Positions 42,777-57,950 are shown, counted from the stretch's first letter. The stretch: DNA of 64,000 nt from Glutamicibacter arilaitensis Re117 (GCF_000197735.1 NC_014550.1:124001-188000), one strand, 5' to 3'. Translations and numbers: made by a program. Notes: a model not told the origin generated them from the sequence alone.

Positions 42777-43963
42777 AAGAATGCTTTCCCTTCACCGCGG
42801 TAGGTAGGCCATTGCTCGATGATCTTGCCTTGGCCGTAGACCGCTACCTTATTAACCCGTTCGGCTGGTTCGCCCGCTTTGGCATGGCGCAGCCACACCC
42901 GTTCGCCGATGGCGATGCGATGCGCTGCCGGTCCGGTCAGCGGGGTCTGCACTTCACCGGCTCCTTCCAGTGCCAGAAGGCGCAGCTTCTTAGGATGTTC
43001 GATCTTGGGCAAGCGGTCCTTGCCGGATGGACCCGATGCCACCCATCCGCCGCCGAGGATGGTTACCGTCTGCTCATCGGGGCGGCGGACCACAGGGAAG
43101 CCCAAGAACAGTGCAGGGGCAGGGCGGAATGCGCGGAAGGAATCGAATAGCGCAGGGGCGAATAGTCCCGAGCCCGCAGCTATTTCGGTTACTGCCGGCT
43201 CCTGTACGGTACTTTCCACCGAGCCGGTCCCACCGGCATTCACAAATCGAAGGTCACCAAGGTTGCGTACCAGCTCCACGGTTTCTGCACGGCGCTGGGC
43301 CAATTCGGCAGCGCTGCGCTGCCGCAGTTTTCGGGAGACCAGGGCCTTGGGGCTGAAACCGCCATCGGGGACCGAAGCGATTTGGGACTCGTAGCCCATC
43401 AGCCCATCCAGGATGAAATTAGGCCGGCGGTGCACTTCGGCGGCCAGCTCGGCGACCTGGGCCGGACGGGTCAGTGGAGAGCGTGCAGCACCGATGCGCC
43501 AATTGCTGCTGGGGTAGTATGCAGCATCGAGTTCCAAGGCGACCTTTAACGGTCCGTGCTTCGGGGCAATCCGATCGATCAGGTCCAGTTGCTCTTCGGT
43601 GTCCACCATCAGCGTCACTTCTTCACGGGCCTGCTCGCTGGCAGCCCAGCGGCTGATCGCCTCAGCGTCGGTTTGCGGGTAGGCGACCACCAGATCCCTC
43701 AACCCATGGCTAGCCAGCCAAAGCGCTTCGGCCAGGGTGAAGCAGAGAACTCCGCGAAATCCGGGTTCATCCAGTGCCCGTTCCAGTGCCTTGCGGACGC
43801 GCAGCGATTTGGAAGCGACACGAATCGGCACCCCTGAGGCACGTTCGCGTAGGGCGATCAGATTGGAATCAAAGGCATCCAGGTCCAGCAGAGCCACTGG
43901 ATGCTCTGAAATGCCGGCACTTTTCAAGGCGTGGTTATACCGTTTGGCCTGTGCGTTCTTCAT
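42773..43963 (-). CDS. PLP-dependent amino acid deaminase/aldolase (alanine racemase N-terminal fold)
   Basis: 396 residues resembling D-threonine aldolase/D-serine dehydratase-like enzymes. VALLDLDAFDSNL and the Schiff-base region RVASKSLRVRKAL (Lys about 52) mark the PLP barrel; LRFVNAGGTGSVEST (about 236-250) fits the phosphate-binding part. C-terminal metal-site-like elements (GLFAPALFDSF, RVWLRHAKAGEPAERVNKV) are present in outline. It forms a two-gene operon with the lactone oxidase; the pair is common in actinobacteria but the pathway is unknown to me. Confidence 0.8.
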   Translation of the reverse strand: MKNAQAKRYNHALKSAGISEHPVALLDLDAFDSNLIALRERASGVPIRVASKSLRVRKALERALDEPGFRGVLCFTLAEALWLASHGLRDLVVAYPQTDAEAISRWAASEQAREEVTLMVDTEEQLDLIDRIAPKHGPLKVALELDAAYYPSSNWRIGAARSPLTRPAQVAELAAEVHRRPNFILDGLMGYESQIASVPDGGFSPKALVSRKLRQRSAAELAQRRAETVELVRNLGDLRFVNAGGTGSVESTVQEPAVTEIAAGSGLFAPALFDSFRAFRPAPALFLGFPVVRRPDEQTVTILGGGWVASGPSGKDRLPKIEHPKKLRLLALEGAGEVQTPLTGPAAHRIAIGERVWLRHAKAGEPAERVNKVAVYGQGKIIEQWPTYRGEGKAFL

Positions 43964-44076
43964 AGGCCAACTCTTTCACCAGGTTCATGGAGTATCAAGG
44001 AATTTTTCAAGGTGCATGTGCTCAAGCTGAAAGCTCAAGGAAACTCTCAGGGTCTTGCGGTTAGGCTGGAGCCATC

Positions 44077-44841
44077 ATGAAAAACGATCCAATTTCAATG
44101 ACCCTGCTTGGCAAGGACGGAAAGCCGCGCTCGGGCGTGCAAGATGCCATCATGAAGGGCATTGGCGTGCAGCGTCCGCTGGTACTTGCGTACATCAAGC
44201 GTCTGCGTAAAAAGCACCCCGAAGCCACTACTGCTCAGCTGGCAGCAATCGCCGAACGCGATTACCTGCGCGTAGTAACCGGTAGCGGCGCGGCCGTTGG
44301 CGGAACCGCAGCAGTTCCAGCAGTTGGTACCGGTGCAGCGCTGGGTCTGTCTGTCGCAGCGACGCTGGGCTTCCTCGAAGCTTCGGCGTTGTATGCGCAG
44401 AGCTTGGCGGAGTTGCACGGTATTGCCATCGATGATCCGGATCGTTCCCGAGTACTGGTCATGGGCATCATGATGGGCGAGGAAGGCAGCTCGATGATTT
44501 CCGGATTGACTTCCCAGGTTGCCGGGCGTGGTGGCGGACCTATCCAGGGATGGGCGAGGTCCTTCGGAGTTGGCAAGTCCAAGACTGTCTACTCCTCGGT
44601 GCAGCGTGCCTTGCAGAAGAAGTTCCTGCGCAAGATCATCGGAACCCAGGCTGCTAGCACCTTGGGACGCTTGGTTCCGTTTGGTGTTGGCGCAGCGATC
44701 GGTGGCGTAGGCAACCGGTATATGGCAAAACGAGTCATCGAGAATGCTGGTGTTGCTTTCGCCGGTATCCCGACGATTGCTCCGAGTTCGTTGCCTTTGG
44801 ACGACCCGCGGGTCATTGAAGCGGAGATTGTCGAAGACTAG
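44077..44841 (+). CDS. EcsC-like protein
   Basis: 254 residues. A glycine/alanine-rich hydrophobic segment (SGAAVGGTAAVPAVGTGAAL, about 71-90) is followed by ASALYAQSLAELHGI, DPDRSRVLVMGIMMGEEG and a second glycine-rich part LVPFGVGAAIGGVGNRYMAKRVI (about 208-230). The order resembles the EcsC family; I am moderately sure. It likely associates with the membrane. Start ATG 44077. Confidence 0.6.
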   Translation: MKNDPISMTLLGKDGKPRSGVQDAIMKGIGVQRPLVLAYIKRLRKKHPEATTAQLAAIAERDYLRVVTGSGAAVGGTAAVPAVGTGAALGLSVAATLGFLEASALYAQSLAELHGIAIDDPDRSRVLVMGIMMGEEGSSMISGLTSQVAGRGGGPIQGWARSFGVGKSKTVYSSVQRALQKKFLRKIIGTQAASTLGRLVPFGVGAAIGGVGNRYMAKRVIENAGVAFAGIPTIAPSSLPLDDPRVIEAEIVED

Positions 44842-44982
44842 CAGCACGGCAAAGTGCGTTTTCAACCGTCTCCTTAATATGTTTCACGGATTTTTACGCA
44901 CGTCGATCCGCATGAATACGGGCTTTAATCGACGATCGAAAATTAAGTGTGCACGGTCACCGCTGAAAAAGACTCCGCCGAT

Positions 44983-45011
44983 TTGCAGACCCCCCCAAAC
45001 CTGTGTATAGT
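44983..45011 (+). promoter_or_regulatory. rrn promoter P1
   Basis: TTGCAG (44983-44988) and TATAGT (45006-45011) with a 17-bp spacer, about 430 bp before 16S rRNA. Confidence 0.65.
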
Positions 45012-45162
45012 TTTTCCTTGTCGCCGAGAACAAAACGGAAGAAATAACCGGATGTGAAACGGCAGCAAAACCCCAGAAAATCAAGGTTTTTCCACAGTCC
45101 TGTGGACAACATTTGAAAAGAATGGGAACTAAGAATACCGATTCAAATCACAAACAATGGAT

Positions 45163-45192
45163 TTGACTTTCAGGAATTCGAAGTTATAGAAT
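45163..45192 (+). promoter_or_regulatory. rrn promoter P2
   Basis: TTGACT (45163-45168) with TAGAAT (45187-45192, 18-bp spacer) or TATAGA (45185-45190, 16-bp spacer), downstream of P1. The leader beyond it is AT-rich for this genome. Confidence 0.55.
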
Positions 45193-45249
45193 ATGAATAT
45201 AACGCTGGACGAAATTACCGCCTGGAATGGTGGGTAAAGAACCGGTAAG

Positions 45250-45280
45250 TGTTTGTTGTTTGAGAACTCAATAGTGTGCC
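45250..45280 (+). promoter_or_regulatory. rrn leader antitermination/processing box
   Basis: The leader has TTTGAGAACTCAATAGTG, a conserved boxA-like segment of actinobacterial rRNA leaders. A related TTGGGAACTGTATAGTGAA occurs in the 16S-23S spacer at about 47445-47462. The rest of 44842-45437 is promoter and leader and holds no gene. Confidence 0.6.
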
Positions 45281-45437
45281 AAGTTTGTTGATACCGAATA
45301 TTTATTTTATTTGGTGAATACATATTATTTGCTTGAGGCATTGCACCCCCGTGTGATGTGCTTGAGTGTTTTATTATTCGCCAGGACTTCATCGATTCTT
45401 CCCTTATTTTCCGAGGGGTTTCGGTGGCTTTTTATTT

Positions 45438-47586
<2,149 letters not shown>

Positions 47587-47587
47587 T

Positions 47588-50714
<3,127 letters not shown>

Positions 50715-50869
50715 ACACACAATATTCACAATATTTTACTGGCATGATCATTATGCTGTTCGCGTTCACTATACGGTTACGAGACAACAACCTCAAACCG
50801 AAAAATACATGGCTTTTGCATGACACCGGAAAACATGACCAAGATGATTGGTTTGTGTGCTTCGTGATT

Positions 50870-50988
50870 GTTACGGCGGTCATAGCGTGGGGGAAACGCC
50901 CGGTCCCATACCGAACCCGGAAGCTAAGGCCCACTGCGCCGATGGTACTGCACTCGTGAGGGTGTGGGAGAGTAGGTCACCGCCGGAC
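50870..50988 (+). rRNA. rrf: 5S ribosomal RNA
   Basis: GTTACGGCGGTCATAGCG to GGTCACCGCCGGAC, 119 nt; the ends pair (GGCGGT with ACCGCC) and the internal CCCGGTCCCATACCGAACCC is typical. Confidence 0.96.
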
Positions 50989-51009
50989 TTAACTTGAGTT
51001 GAATGGTTT

Positions 51010-51050
51010 GAGGCCCTGGAACACAATGCGTGTTCCAGGGCCTCACCTGT
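51010..51050 (+). terminator. rrn operon terminator
   Basis: GAGGCCCTGGAACAC (51010-51024) pairs exactly with GTGTTCCAGGGCCTC (51030-51044), loop AATGC, followed by ACCTGTTT. Confidence 0.88.
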
Positions 51051-51226
51051 TTAACCCGCAAGACAGGTTGCTGGGATGGCTTGATGGTTGGTGGGGGTTG
51101 GGCTGGTGCCTGGCCCCCTTTTCCTGTTTAAGGGAGCAATAACTAGCTGGGTGTCCCTTGACGCTGGAGTTGTGGCGGCTCTAGAGTCGACCCACGCACT
51201 GGTGGTTGGCCGAGGAGAATCCACAT

Positions 51227-51784
51227 ATGGAGCATCTAACCTTCGCTATCAATGTCACCCTTGATGGCTGTATTGATCATAGAGTGGGGATCGCTGACGA
51301 TGAGACTCACGAGTACTTCACCGGCTTGATGGACGAGCATGGAGCAATGCTGTGGGGCCGGACTACCTACGAAATGATGGAAGAGTACTGGCCGCTGGTG
51401 GCCAGCGGAGAAGTCGAGGCGCCCCAGGCGCTGCTCGATTGGGCACTGAAGTTGCAGGACAAGTCCAAATATGTGGTTTCCGCTCAGCGCGCCGACTTTC
51501 CGTGGAATAACAGCCACTATCTCATTGGCAACCTGCGCACGTCGGTTCAAGAGCTGATAGAGCGTGTGCCGGACGGCGTGCTTTTGGGCAGCGGCCAGCT
51601 GGCAACAGCATTGGACCAGCTGGGACTGATCGACGAGTACCGCTTTCTGGTTCACCCGATCATTGCCGGGCATGGTCCGCGGCTGTACGATGCGGGGTTG
51701 CCTGCTTCGCGCCGACTGGAGTTGGGGGAAACTATGAGCCTGGGCAATGGCGTTATTGCCGCCCACTATCGCCGCGCGCAATAA
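51227..51784 (+). CDS. Dihydrofolate reductase-family (RibD C-terminal) protein
   Basis: 185 residues of the RibD_C/DHFR-like fold: LTFAINVTLDGCIDH at the start, MLWGRTTYEMMEEYWP (about 45-60), DKSKYVVSAQ, GVLLGSGQLATALDQLGLIDEYRFLVHPIIAGHG. These are small reductases of unknown substrate in actinobacteria. I chose ATG 51227, which has GAGGAGA upstream, rather than the TTG at 51206 that would include that SD. Confidence 0.9.
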   Translation: MEHLTFAINVTLDGCIDHRVGIADDETHEYFTGLMDEHGAMLWGRTTYEMMEEYWPLVASGEVEAPQALLDWALKLQDKSKYVVSAQRADFPWNNSHYLIGNLRTSVQELIERVPDGVLLGSGQLATALDQLGLIDEYRFLVHPIIAGHGPRLYDAGLPASRRLELGETMSLGNGVIAAHYRRAQ

Positions 51785-51827
51785 AGCCGGCCCGCTCGTG
51801 CAATGAGGTCACGAGCAGGCCGGCTTT
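51783..51827. terminator. Bidirectional terminator between convergent genes
   Basis: AAAGCCGGCC-CGCTCGTG and CACGAGCA-GGCCGGCTTT form a long stem with A and T runs at its two ends, serving the DHFR-like gene and the polyol dehydrogenase gene. Confidence 0.88.
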
Positions 51828-51842
51828 GGCGCAGGTTTTTGA

Positions 51843-53330
51843 TTAGCGGGTGGTGGCTTTCTGGCCTATGAGCTCAGCCAGGGTCGCAAGGGATCCGTGC
51901 TCATGCAGGGATTCCAAGGTCTTCAGGTACGGGGCGGTGAAACGCTCATCATCAACCACGTCCCCAAAGAGGTCGCGCTGGCGCAGGAATGCCAACGGGT
52001 CGTCGCTGTGATTGGACGCGGCAGCATGCACTTCCTCGGCCAGCCTGTCGACGATGGCGATTGCTTCGCCGGATTCATCGGTGCCCTCGGCATAACGCGC
52101 CCAGCTGGCCACGATGGCGGCCGATAAGGTGACGTCCCGATCGGCGGCGAGATTCTCGCGGACCACGGGCATGAGCCACTTGGGGATGCGGTCCGAGGAA
52201 TCAGCGCACAGCCGTGCCACGGTGTCGGCCACATATTCATTGCTGTAGCGCTCGATGAGCTTGTGCTGGTACGCGTCCAGATCCACGCCGGGCAGCTCGC
52301 GCAGGGTCGGTTCGGCCTCGTTTTTCATGTAGCTCAACAAGAAATCGGCGAACAGGGCATTGCGCGCCACATCATGCACCGCACGGTAGCCGGCCAGGTG
52401 GCCGAAGTAGCACAGGCCCTGGTGGGTGGCGTTTAGCAGGCGCAGCTTCATCAGTTCATAGGGCACCACGTCATCGACCAGCTGCACTCCGGCTTCCTCG
52501 TAGGGCGGGCGGCCGGCCACGAACTTGTCCTCCAGAACCCACTGCTCGAAGTCCTCGCAGACCACGGGCCATCCATCCTCGATGCCGTAGCGCTCGGCGA
52601 CATCGGCGCGGTCTGCATCCGTGGTGACCGGGGTAATGCGATCCACCATGGAGTTCGGGAAGGATACGTTCTCCTGCACCCAGTCGCCGAACTCGGGGTC
52701 CAGCGCCGTGGCGAAGGCGCCGAACATCTGGTGCGCAACCTCGCCGTTGCCCTGGATGTTGTCGCAGCTCATGACGGTGAAGGGGGCGATGCCACGTTCG
52801 CGGCGCAGCCTCAGCCCGGCGCTGATCAGGCCGAAGGTGGTGCGCGGGGCCCGCGGGTTGGCAAGGTCTGCGGCGATGGCCTGGTTGCCCAGGTCGAATT
52901 CGCCGGTGACCGGGTGCACGTTGTAACCGCCCTCGGTGACCGTGAGCGAGACAATGCGGATCGCCGGGTCCGCCAGTTGCTCAATGGCGGCGTCCAGATC
53001 GTCGGGTGCGTAGAGGAAGCCGAGGATCGAGCCGATCACCTCGACTTCACGGGAGCCATCGGGGTTTTTCACCACGAGGGTGTAGAGCCCATCGCTGGCC
53101 GACAGCACATCGCGCATGCGCTGATCGGATTCCATCACGCCCATGCCGATAATTCCCCAGTCCAGGGCCTTGCCCTGATTCATCAGCCGATTCAGGTACA
53201 TGGCCTGGTGGGCCCGGTGGAAACCGCCGACGCCGAAGTGCACAATGCCGGCGGTGGCCTTGTTGCGGTCGTACTGCGGGGTGCCCACCTGCGGATCAAG
53301 CTGGGTCAGGGTGCGGTTGTTCAGTTTCAT
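51843..53330 (-). CDS. Mannitol/polyol dehydrogenase, long-chain (MDR-type) family
   Basis: A 495-residue long-chain polyol dehydrogenase that oxidises mannitol, D-arabitol or a similar alditol to the ketose with NAD. N-terminal fold AGIVHFGVGGFHRAHQAMYLN, the family's DWGIIGMGVM, and the central FPNSMVDRITPVTT are present; the catalytic region KLRLLNATHQGLCYFGHLAG (about 298-317) contains the signature Lys and Asn-His. The longer frame to 53660 is not used: AAGGAGC lies just before ATG 53330. The xylulokinase in the divergent operon suggests D-arabitol as the substrate. Confidence 0.92.
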   Translation of the reverse strand: MKLNNRTLTQLDPQVGTPQYDRNKATAGIVHFGVGGFHRAHQAMYLNRLMNQGKALDWGIIGMGVMESDQRMRDVLSASDGLYTLVVKNPDGSREVEVIGSILGFLYAPDDLDAAIEQLADPAIRIVSLTVTEGGYNVHPVTGEFDLGNQAIAADLANPRAPRTTFGLISAGLRLRRERGIAPFTVMSCDNIQGNGEVAHQMFGAFATALDPEFGDWVQENVSFPNSMVDRITPVTTDADRADVAERYGIEDGWPVVCEDFEQWVLEDKFVAGRPPYEEAGVQLVDDVVPYELMKLRLLNATHQGLCYFGHLAGYRAVHDVARNALFADFLLSYMKNEAEPTLRELPGVDLDAYQHKLIERYSNEYVADTVARLCADSSDRIPKWLMPVVRENLAADRDVTLSAAIVASWARYAEGTDESGEAIAIVDRLAEEVHAAASNHSDDPLAFLRQRDLFGDVVDDERFTAPYLKTLESLHEHGSLATLAELIGQKATTR

Positions 53331-53367
53331 GGTTGATTGCTCCTTGGTCGGCAAGTTCGAGGGTGGA

Positions 53368-54693
53368 TCAGTGTGCTGCGATGGTGGCGGGCTGCTGCAC
53401 GCCGTGGAAGCCGGGCTGGGTGCCGCGCAGCGCGTGGGACATGATTGCCGCAACCAGGTAGAGCGCCGCGAAGAGGAAGACCATGCCCGAGGCCCCGAGG
53501 ACGTTGTAGAGCAGGGCCACCAGCAGCGGACCGGCGAAGACGGCGGCGCCAATGCCCAGGTTGTAGGAGGCCATGGCAGCTCCGGGGTGCTCGGGCGCCA
53601 AGGAGACGGCGATGGCCGAAAGCGGAACGAAGCCTGCCAGGCCGATGCCGAAGACCGCACCGATAACCAGGGTCAGGGCATAGGCGAAGGAATAGCCGTG
53701 ATCGACGGCCCAGGCAGGCACGAGGTAGAGCGCTGCCATGGAGATCGCGCAGAGCACCGCGCCAAACCAGACCACCACCTTGGACCAGCCCAGCTTGTCG
53801 CCCAGCGCACCGAAGAACAGGTTGAACGGGATGTTCACCGCGTAGATCACCGTGGTCAGGATCAGGAACTGGCCGACGCTCCAGCCGAATCGGTCCACGA
53901 ACAGTGCCGGGAAGAAGACGGCCATCCCGTAGGTGGGGACGGAGTTGATAGTTCGGGTGAGCATCACCAGCAGCGCCTTGCGATTGCTCGCCAGCAGGCG
54001 CAGCCCAAAGCTCATGGTCTTGAAGACTTCTTCCGGGTTGCTGACCAAGGCGGCGCGTCCGGTTTTTTCCTTCACGCCAATCAGCGCGATTGCCGCGCCG
54101 ATCACAACCAGCGCCAGGGAGACCCAGAGGGTCTGGTAGTAGCTCAGGGAGAAGATTTCCAGGCTGGCGCTGGCGGTCAGCGCGCCGAGGGTAGGAAGCC
54201 CGGAGCTGAAGGCCACATAGAACCAGCCGATGGCCACGGCCAGGCGCTTGGCATTGGCGGTGGCTGAAATCCAGACCAGGAAGCCGTAGGCGAAGAAGGG
54301 GTAGCCGAAGCCGCGAAGCCCGTAGGCGATGAAGATCAGCGGCATGCTCGAGCTGTGCAGGGCGACACCCAGGAAGAGCAGCTCGAAGACCACCCAGATG
54401 CCTGCGCCGATGAACATGACCTTGCGCGGGCCCCAGAGGTCGGAGAGCGAGGCGGAGAGGAAAGCGGCGATGGCCACGGCCACGCCGTAAATGGTGACCA
54501 GGGTTCCGGCCAGCGGAATGGAGAAGCCATGTTCGCCAGTCAGGTAGGGGGCGAGGATGTTCGTTTCCACGCCGTCGCCGATCATGAAGATCATCAGGCC
54601 CACGAAGCCCCAGAGCAGCGGGCGAGGCAGCCCGAGCTTATCGAGGATCGAGGTGCTCGTGCTCGGTGGTGCAGGCAATGGGTGGGAATTCAT
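53368..54693 (-). CDS. MFS transporter, probable polyol importer
   Basis: 441 residues, about twelve helices. Loop 2-3 has the MFS motif SASLSDLWGPRKVMF. It lies 37 bp upstream of the polyol dehydrogenase gene in the same operon and resembles actinobacterial polyol permeases. AGGAGCGCC lies just before ATG 54693. Confidence 0.88.
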   Translation of the reverse strand: MNSHPLPAPPSTSTSILDKLGLPRPLLWGFVGLMIFMIGDGVETNILAPYLTGEHGFSIPLAGTLVTIYGVAVAIAAFLSASLSDLWGPRKVMFIGAGIWVVFELLFLGVALHSSSMPLIFIAYGLRGFGYPFFAYGFLVWISATANAKRLAVAIGWFYVAFSSGLPTLGALTASASLEIFSLSYYQTLWVSLALVVIGAAIALIGVKEKTGRAALVSNPEEVFKTMSFGLRLLASNRKALLVMLTRTINSVPTYGMAVFFPALFVDRFGWSVGQFLILTTVIYAVNIPFNLFFGALGDKLGWSKVVVWFGAVLCAISMAALYLVPAWAVDHGYSFAYALTLVIGAVFGIGLAGFVPLSAIAVSLAPEHPGAAMASYNLGIGAAVFAGPLLVALLYNVLGASGMVFLFAALYLVAAIMSHALRGTQPGFHGVQQPATIAAH

Positions 54694-54832
54694 GGCGCTC
54701 CTTTGCGACGGCCTTGCAGGTGCGATCGATTGAACTAATCTAACACCAAAATAACAAACTCAACAGATTTTTTGTAAAAACTTGAAAAAATGATGTTTTG
54801 CAAGTGCGGGTGCAGCATCTATCATCGAAGTT
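54694..54832. promoter_or_regulatory. Divergent promoter region of the polyol locus
   Basis: An AT-rich 139-bp gap between the transporter and the DeoR-type regulator. It has the inverted repeat ACTTG-N16-CAAGT (54780-54805) and several CAAAA/TTTTG runs, which are candidate regulator sites. Confidence 0.45.
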
Positions 54833-55669
54833 GTGGCATATAACGAATCTGATGTTAAAAACGATGCTCCCGATGCAGTCCAGGGGCTGCCTCCGGAGAC
54901 CCGCCGCGAGGAAATCACCGGGCATGTGAACAAGTCCCGCAGCTGCCGGGTGGAAGAGCTGGCCGAGATCTTCGGGGTTAGTGCCATGACCATCCACCGC
55001 GACCTGGAACAGCTGGCCAAGGAGGGCCGGGTGGAGCGGATCCGCGGAGGAGCCCGGGCCATCACCGCCCGGCTCGCCGAACGCGATGTGCGCCTGCGCC
55101 GGCACCTGAACGCCGAGGTCAAGCGCCAGCTCGCGGCCACCGCGGCGCAGCTGATCGAACGCAACTCGGTGATCGCACTGGATGACTCCACCACCATCGG
55201 GGCGCTGGGCAGCTATTTGGAAGAGCGCGAACCGTCCACCGTGATTACCCACTCGCTGGCGCTGATGGGCGCGGTTTCCGCGATGGCGCATATCGACATG
55301 GTCGGCCTGGGCGGACAGTACTATGCCGAAACCGATTCCTTCCTCGGCTCGATCGTGGTTGAGCAAGCCCAGCGGCTGATGGCCGACGCCGTTTTCGTGT
55401 CCACCACGGCCATCAAGAACCAGGCCCTGCTGCACCCGGATGCCGAAGCGGCGCGCACCAAGCGCAGCCTGCTGCAAATGGGCCGGCGCAAGATCCTGGT
55501 GATGGACTCCAGCAAATTCGAATCCGCCGGCATCTACCACGTCATGGACCTGGCCGAAATCGACGACGTGGTCATCGACGACCAGCTCGATCAGCGGCTC
55601 ATGAGCGAACTGCAGGGCCTGGGCCCGCGCATCCACATCGTCCGCACCTCCGCAAAGGAACAGCCATGA
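54833..55669 (+). CDS. DeoR-family transcriptional regulator
   Basis: 278 residues: HTH with SCRVEELAEIFGVSAMTIHRDLEQL and the wing KEGRVERIRGGARA (about 37-75), then a DeoRC sugar-phosphate sensor domain with NSVIALDDSTTIGALGSYL (about 110) and LMADAVFVSTTAIKN. It is the first gene of the xylulokinase operon and likely controls both arms. The start is GTG 54833 with a poor SD. Its stop overlaps the xylB start. Confidence 0.9.
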   Translation: MAYNESDVKNDAPDAVQGLPPETRREEITGHVNKSRSCRVEELAEIFGVSAMTIHRDLEQLAKEGRVERIRGGARAITARLAERDVRLRRHLNAEVKRQLAATAAQLIERNSVIALDDSTTIGALGSYLEEREPSTVITHSLALMGAVSAMAHIDMVGLGGQYYAETDSFLGSIVVEQAQRLMADAVFVSTTAIKNQALLHPDAEAARTKRSLLQMGRRKILVMDSSKFESAGIYHVMDLAEIDDVVIDDQLDQRLMSELQGLGPRIHIVRTSAKEQP

Positions 55670-57054
55670 AACCCACCTACGTCCTAGGCATCGACTCTTC
55701 CACCCAATCCTGCAAGGCCCTGCTGGTCGACGCGCAGAGCGGGGAAGTGGTGGCCGAGCAACGCAGCAGCCATCTGCCGGGAACCCAGATCGATCCGCAA
55801 CACTGGGTCACCGCGCTGGAAACGGCCACCACGGGACTGCTGGAGCAGGCTTCGGCGGTGTCCATCGCCGGGCAGCAGCACGGCATGGTGGCCCTGGACG
55901 AACACGGGCAGCCGGTGCGCGAGGCCATGCTGTGGAACGATACCTCCTCCGCCCAGCAAGCCAAGGAGCTGACCGAGGAGCTCGGCGGCGCGCAGGCCTG
56001 CGCCGAGAAGATCGGCAGCGTCCCGGTGGCCTCGCTGACCGTGACCAAGCTGCGCTGGCTGCGCGATCACGAGCCGGAGAACGCGTCGCGCACCACCCAG
56101 GTCCTGCTGCCCCACGACTACCTCACCTGGCACTTGGGCGGGCGCAAGGAAGCGGTGACCGATCACGGGGACGCCTCGGGCACCGGGTACTACGATCCGG
56201 CCGCGCGCCGCTTCTTGCCCGATCTCGCGGCGGACGCACTGGGGCACAGCGTGCAGCTGCCGCGGCTGGCCCAGGCCAATGAGCAGGTGGGGCGGACCTC
56301 CACCGGCGCCGTGATCGGCGCGGGCACCGGGGATAATATGGCTGCCGCGCTGGGGCTCGACCTGCAGCCCGGTGATGTCTGCATCTCCATCGGCACCTCA
56401 GGGGTGGCCTCCGCGGTGGTCGAGGACAGCGTGCATGACGGCAGCGGAATGGTGACCGGCTTTGTCGCCGCCAACGGCAAATTCCTGCCGCTGGCCTGCA
56501 CCCTGAACGGGGCGCCGGTCCTGGACTTCGGCGCACGCATGCTCGGGGTCGGGAAGCAGGAATTCTCCGACCTGGCGCTGGCTGCCGAGCCAGGTTCCGG
56601 CGGTGTCGTGCTGCTGCCGTACCTCGGCGGGGAACGCACCCCCAACCGGCCCGAAGCCACCGGCCTGTTGCAGGGGCTGCGCGGCACCACCACCCGCGAG
56701 CAGATCGCCCGCGCTTATGTGGAAGGGCTGCTGTGCTCCATGAAGGATGCGGTCGCGGCGCTGGAAGCGAGCACCAAGGTGGCCACGAAGCGGATCCTGC
56801 TGATCGGCGGCGGCGCCCAGGCCGAGGCGGTCCGGGTCATCGCCCCGCAAATTTTCGGGGTGGCCGTGGACGTGCCCAGGACTGCGGAATACGTGGCGCT
56901 GGGAGCCGCCCGGCAAGCGGCCTGGGCACTGGGCGGCCAGGAGCAACCGCCGGTCTGGGATATCGCCGAGTCAACCCGCTACCAGGCCCGGCCCCGGCCG
57001 GAAATCTATGCCGGCTACGCGAAGCTGCGCGATGCCACCGAAGGCTGGAATTAG
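55666..57054 (+). CDS. xylB: Xylulokinase
   Basis: A 462-residue FGGY kinase that phosphorylates D-xylulose. N-terminal LGIDSSTQSCKALLVD, the signature GQQHGMVALDEHGQPVREAMLWNDTSSA, and C-terminal GVVLLPYLGGERTPNRPEATG with a GGGAQAEAVRVIAPQIFG ATP-binding end are typical. SD AAAGGA is 6-8 bases from ATG 55666. It joins arabitol/xylulose to the pentose phosphate route. Confidence 0.94.
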   Translation: MKPTYVLGIDSSTQSCKALLVDAQSGEVVAEQRSSHLPGTQIDPQHWVTALETATTGLLEQASAVSIAGQQHGMVALDEHGQPVREAMLWNDTSSAQQAKELTEELGGAQACAEKIGSVPVASLTVTKLRWLRDHEPENASRTTQVLLPHDYLTWHLGGRKEAVTDHGDASGTGYYDPAARRFLPDLAADALGHSVQLPRLAQANEQVGRTSTGAVIGAGTGDNMAAALGLDLQPGDVCISIGTSGVASAVVEDSVHDGSGMVTGFVAANGKFLPLACTLNGAPVLDFGARMLGVGKQEFSDLALAAEPGSGGVVLLPYLGGERTPNRPEATGLLQGLRGTTTREQIARAYVEGLLCSMKDAVAALEASTKVATKRILLIGGGAQAEAVRVIAPQIFGVAVDVPRTAEYVALGAARQAAWALGGQEQPPVWDIAESTRYQARPRPEIYAGYAKLRDATEGWN

Positions 57055-57080
57055 GGCCGATATCGCGTAGCGTAGGAACC

Positions 57081-57950
57081 ATGGATACGCTCTTTTTCGC
57101 CCACCGCGGCAGTTCGCACAAATACTCGGAGAATACCCGGGCCGCCTACCTGCAGGCCATTGACGAGGGCGCGGACGGAATAGAGTGCGATGTCCACCTA
57201 AGCAAAGACGGACTAGTCGTTTGCCATCATGATCCCACCGTCGACCGCACCTCTGATTCCACCGGGCTTGTTGCCGAATATACCCTGGCCGAGTTGAAAG
57301 CCATGGACTTCACTGGAGTTGTCCCAAGCGTGCTCCCAGCCGGGTACGGTGCGGAAAACGAGCAGCTGCTCAGTTTGGATGAACTCTTCGAGCTAATCGA
57401 AGCTCACGGCAAATCAGTAGGCCTGGCGATCGAGATCAAGCACCCAAGCCCATACGGACACCTGCTCGAGAAGACAGTGCTCCAGGTTCTGGCTGCGCAC
57501 GGCTTCGACCCGCAAACCGGTACGGCAGGATCACGCGGGCAGATTTCCGTAACCCTGATGAGCTTTGAACCGAATTCACTGCGCTATCTGGCCCGTACGG
57601 TGAACACGTCGCTGCTGTGCCAGCTGATGACCGAGATCCATCCCGAACGTGTCCAGCAGCTTATCGATTCAGGAGACCTCGTACGAGCAGGGGTTTACGA
57701 AGTGCTGTACCGTTCGGTGGCTGAGGGAATCGAACTGATCAATGCCGGGGGAGCAGGCATCATAGGCTGCGGTGTCGCATGGACCCGCGCCAATGAGCAT
57801 TTGGTGCGACGCTGGCTGGAGCAAGGCTTGAAGGCCCGGGTGTGGACGATAGACCGTCCCGCCGACGCACAATTCCTGGTGGGGCTGGGCGTTGGGGAAT
57901 TGACCAGCAACCGCCCGGCAGAACTACGCAAAGAACTGGAGCAAGGCTAG
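57081..57950 (+). CDS. Glycerophosphodiester phosphodiesterase
   Basis: 289 residues of the GDPD family. The catalytic elements are [18 protein letters not shown] (His8, Arg9), [15 protein letters not shown] (Glu and Asp), and [13 protein letters not shown] (His). It hydrolyses glycerophosphodiesters to glycerol 3-phosphate. GTAGGAACC lies upstream of ATG 57081. It has no signal peptide, so it acts in the cytosol. Confidence 0.92.
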   Translation: MDTLFFAHRGSSHKYSENTRAAYLQAIDEGADGIECDVHLSKDGLVVCHHDPTVDRTSDSTGLVAEYTLAELKAMDFTGVVPSVLPAGYGAENEQLLSLDELFELIEAHGKSVGLAIEIKHPSPYGHLLEKTVLQVLAAHGFDPQTGTAGSRGQISVTLMSFEPNSLRYLARTVNTSLLCQLMTEIHPERVQQLIDSGDLVRAGVYEVLYRSVAEGIELINAGGAGIIGCGVAWTRANEHLVRRWLEQGLKARVWTIDRPADAQFLVGLGVGELTSNRPAELRKELEQG

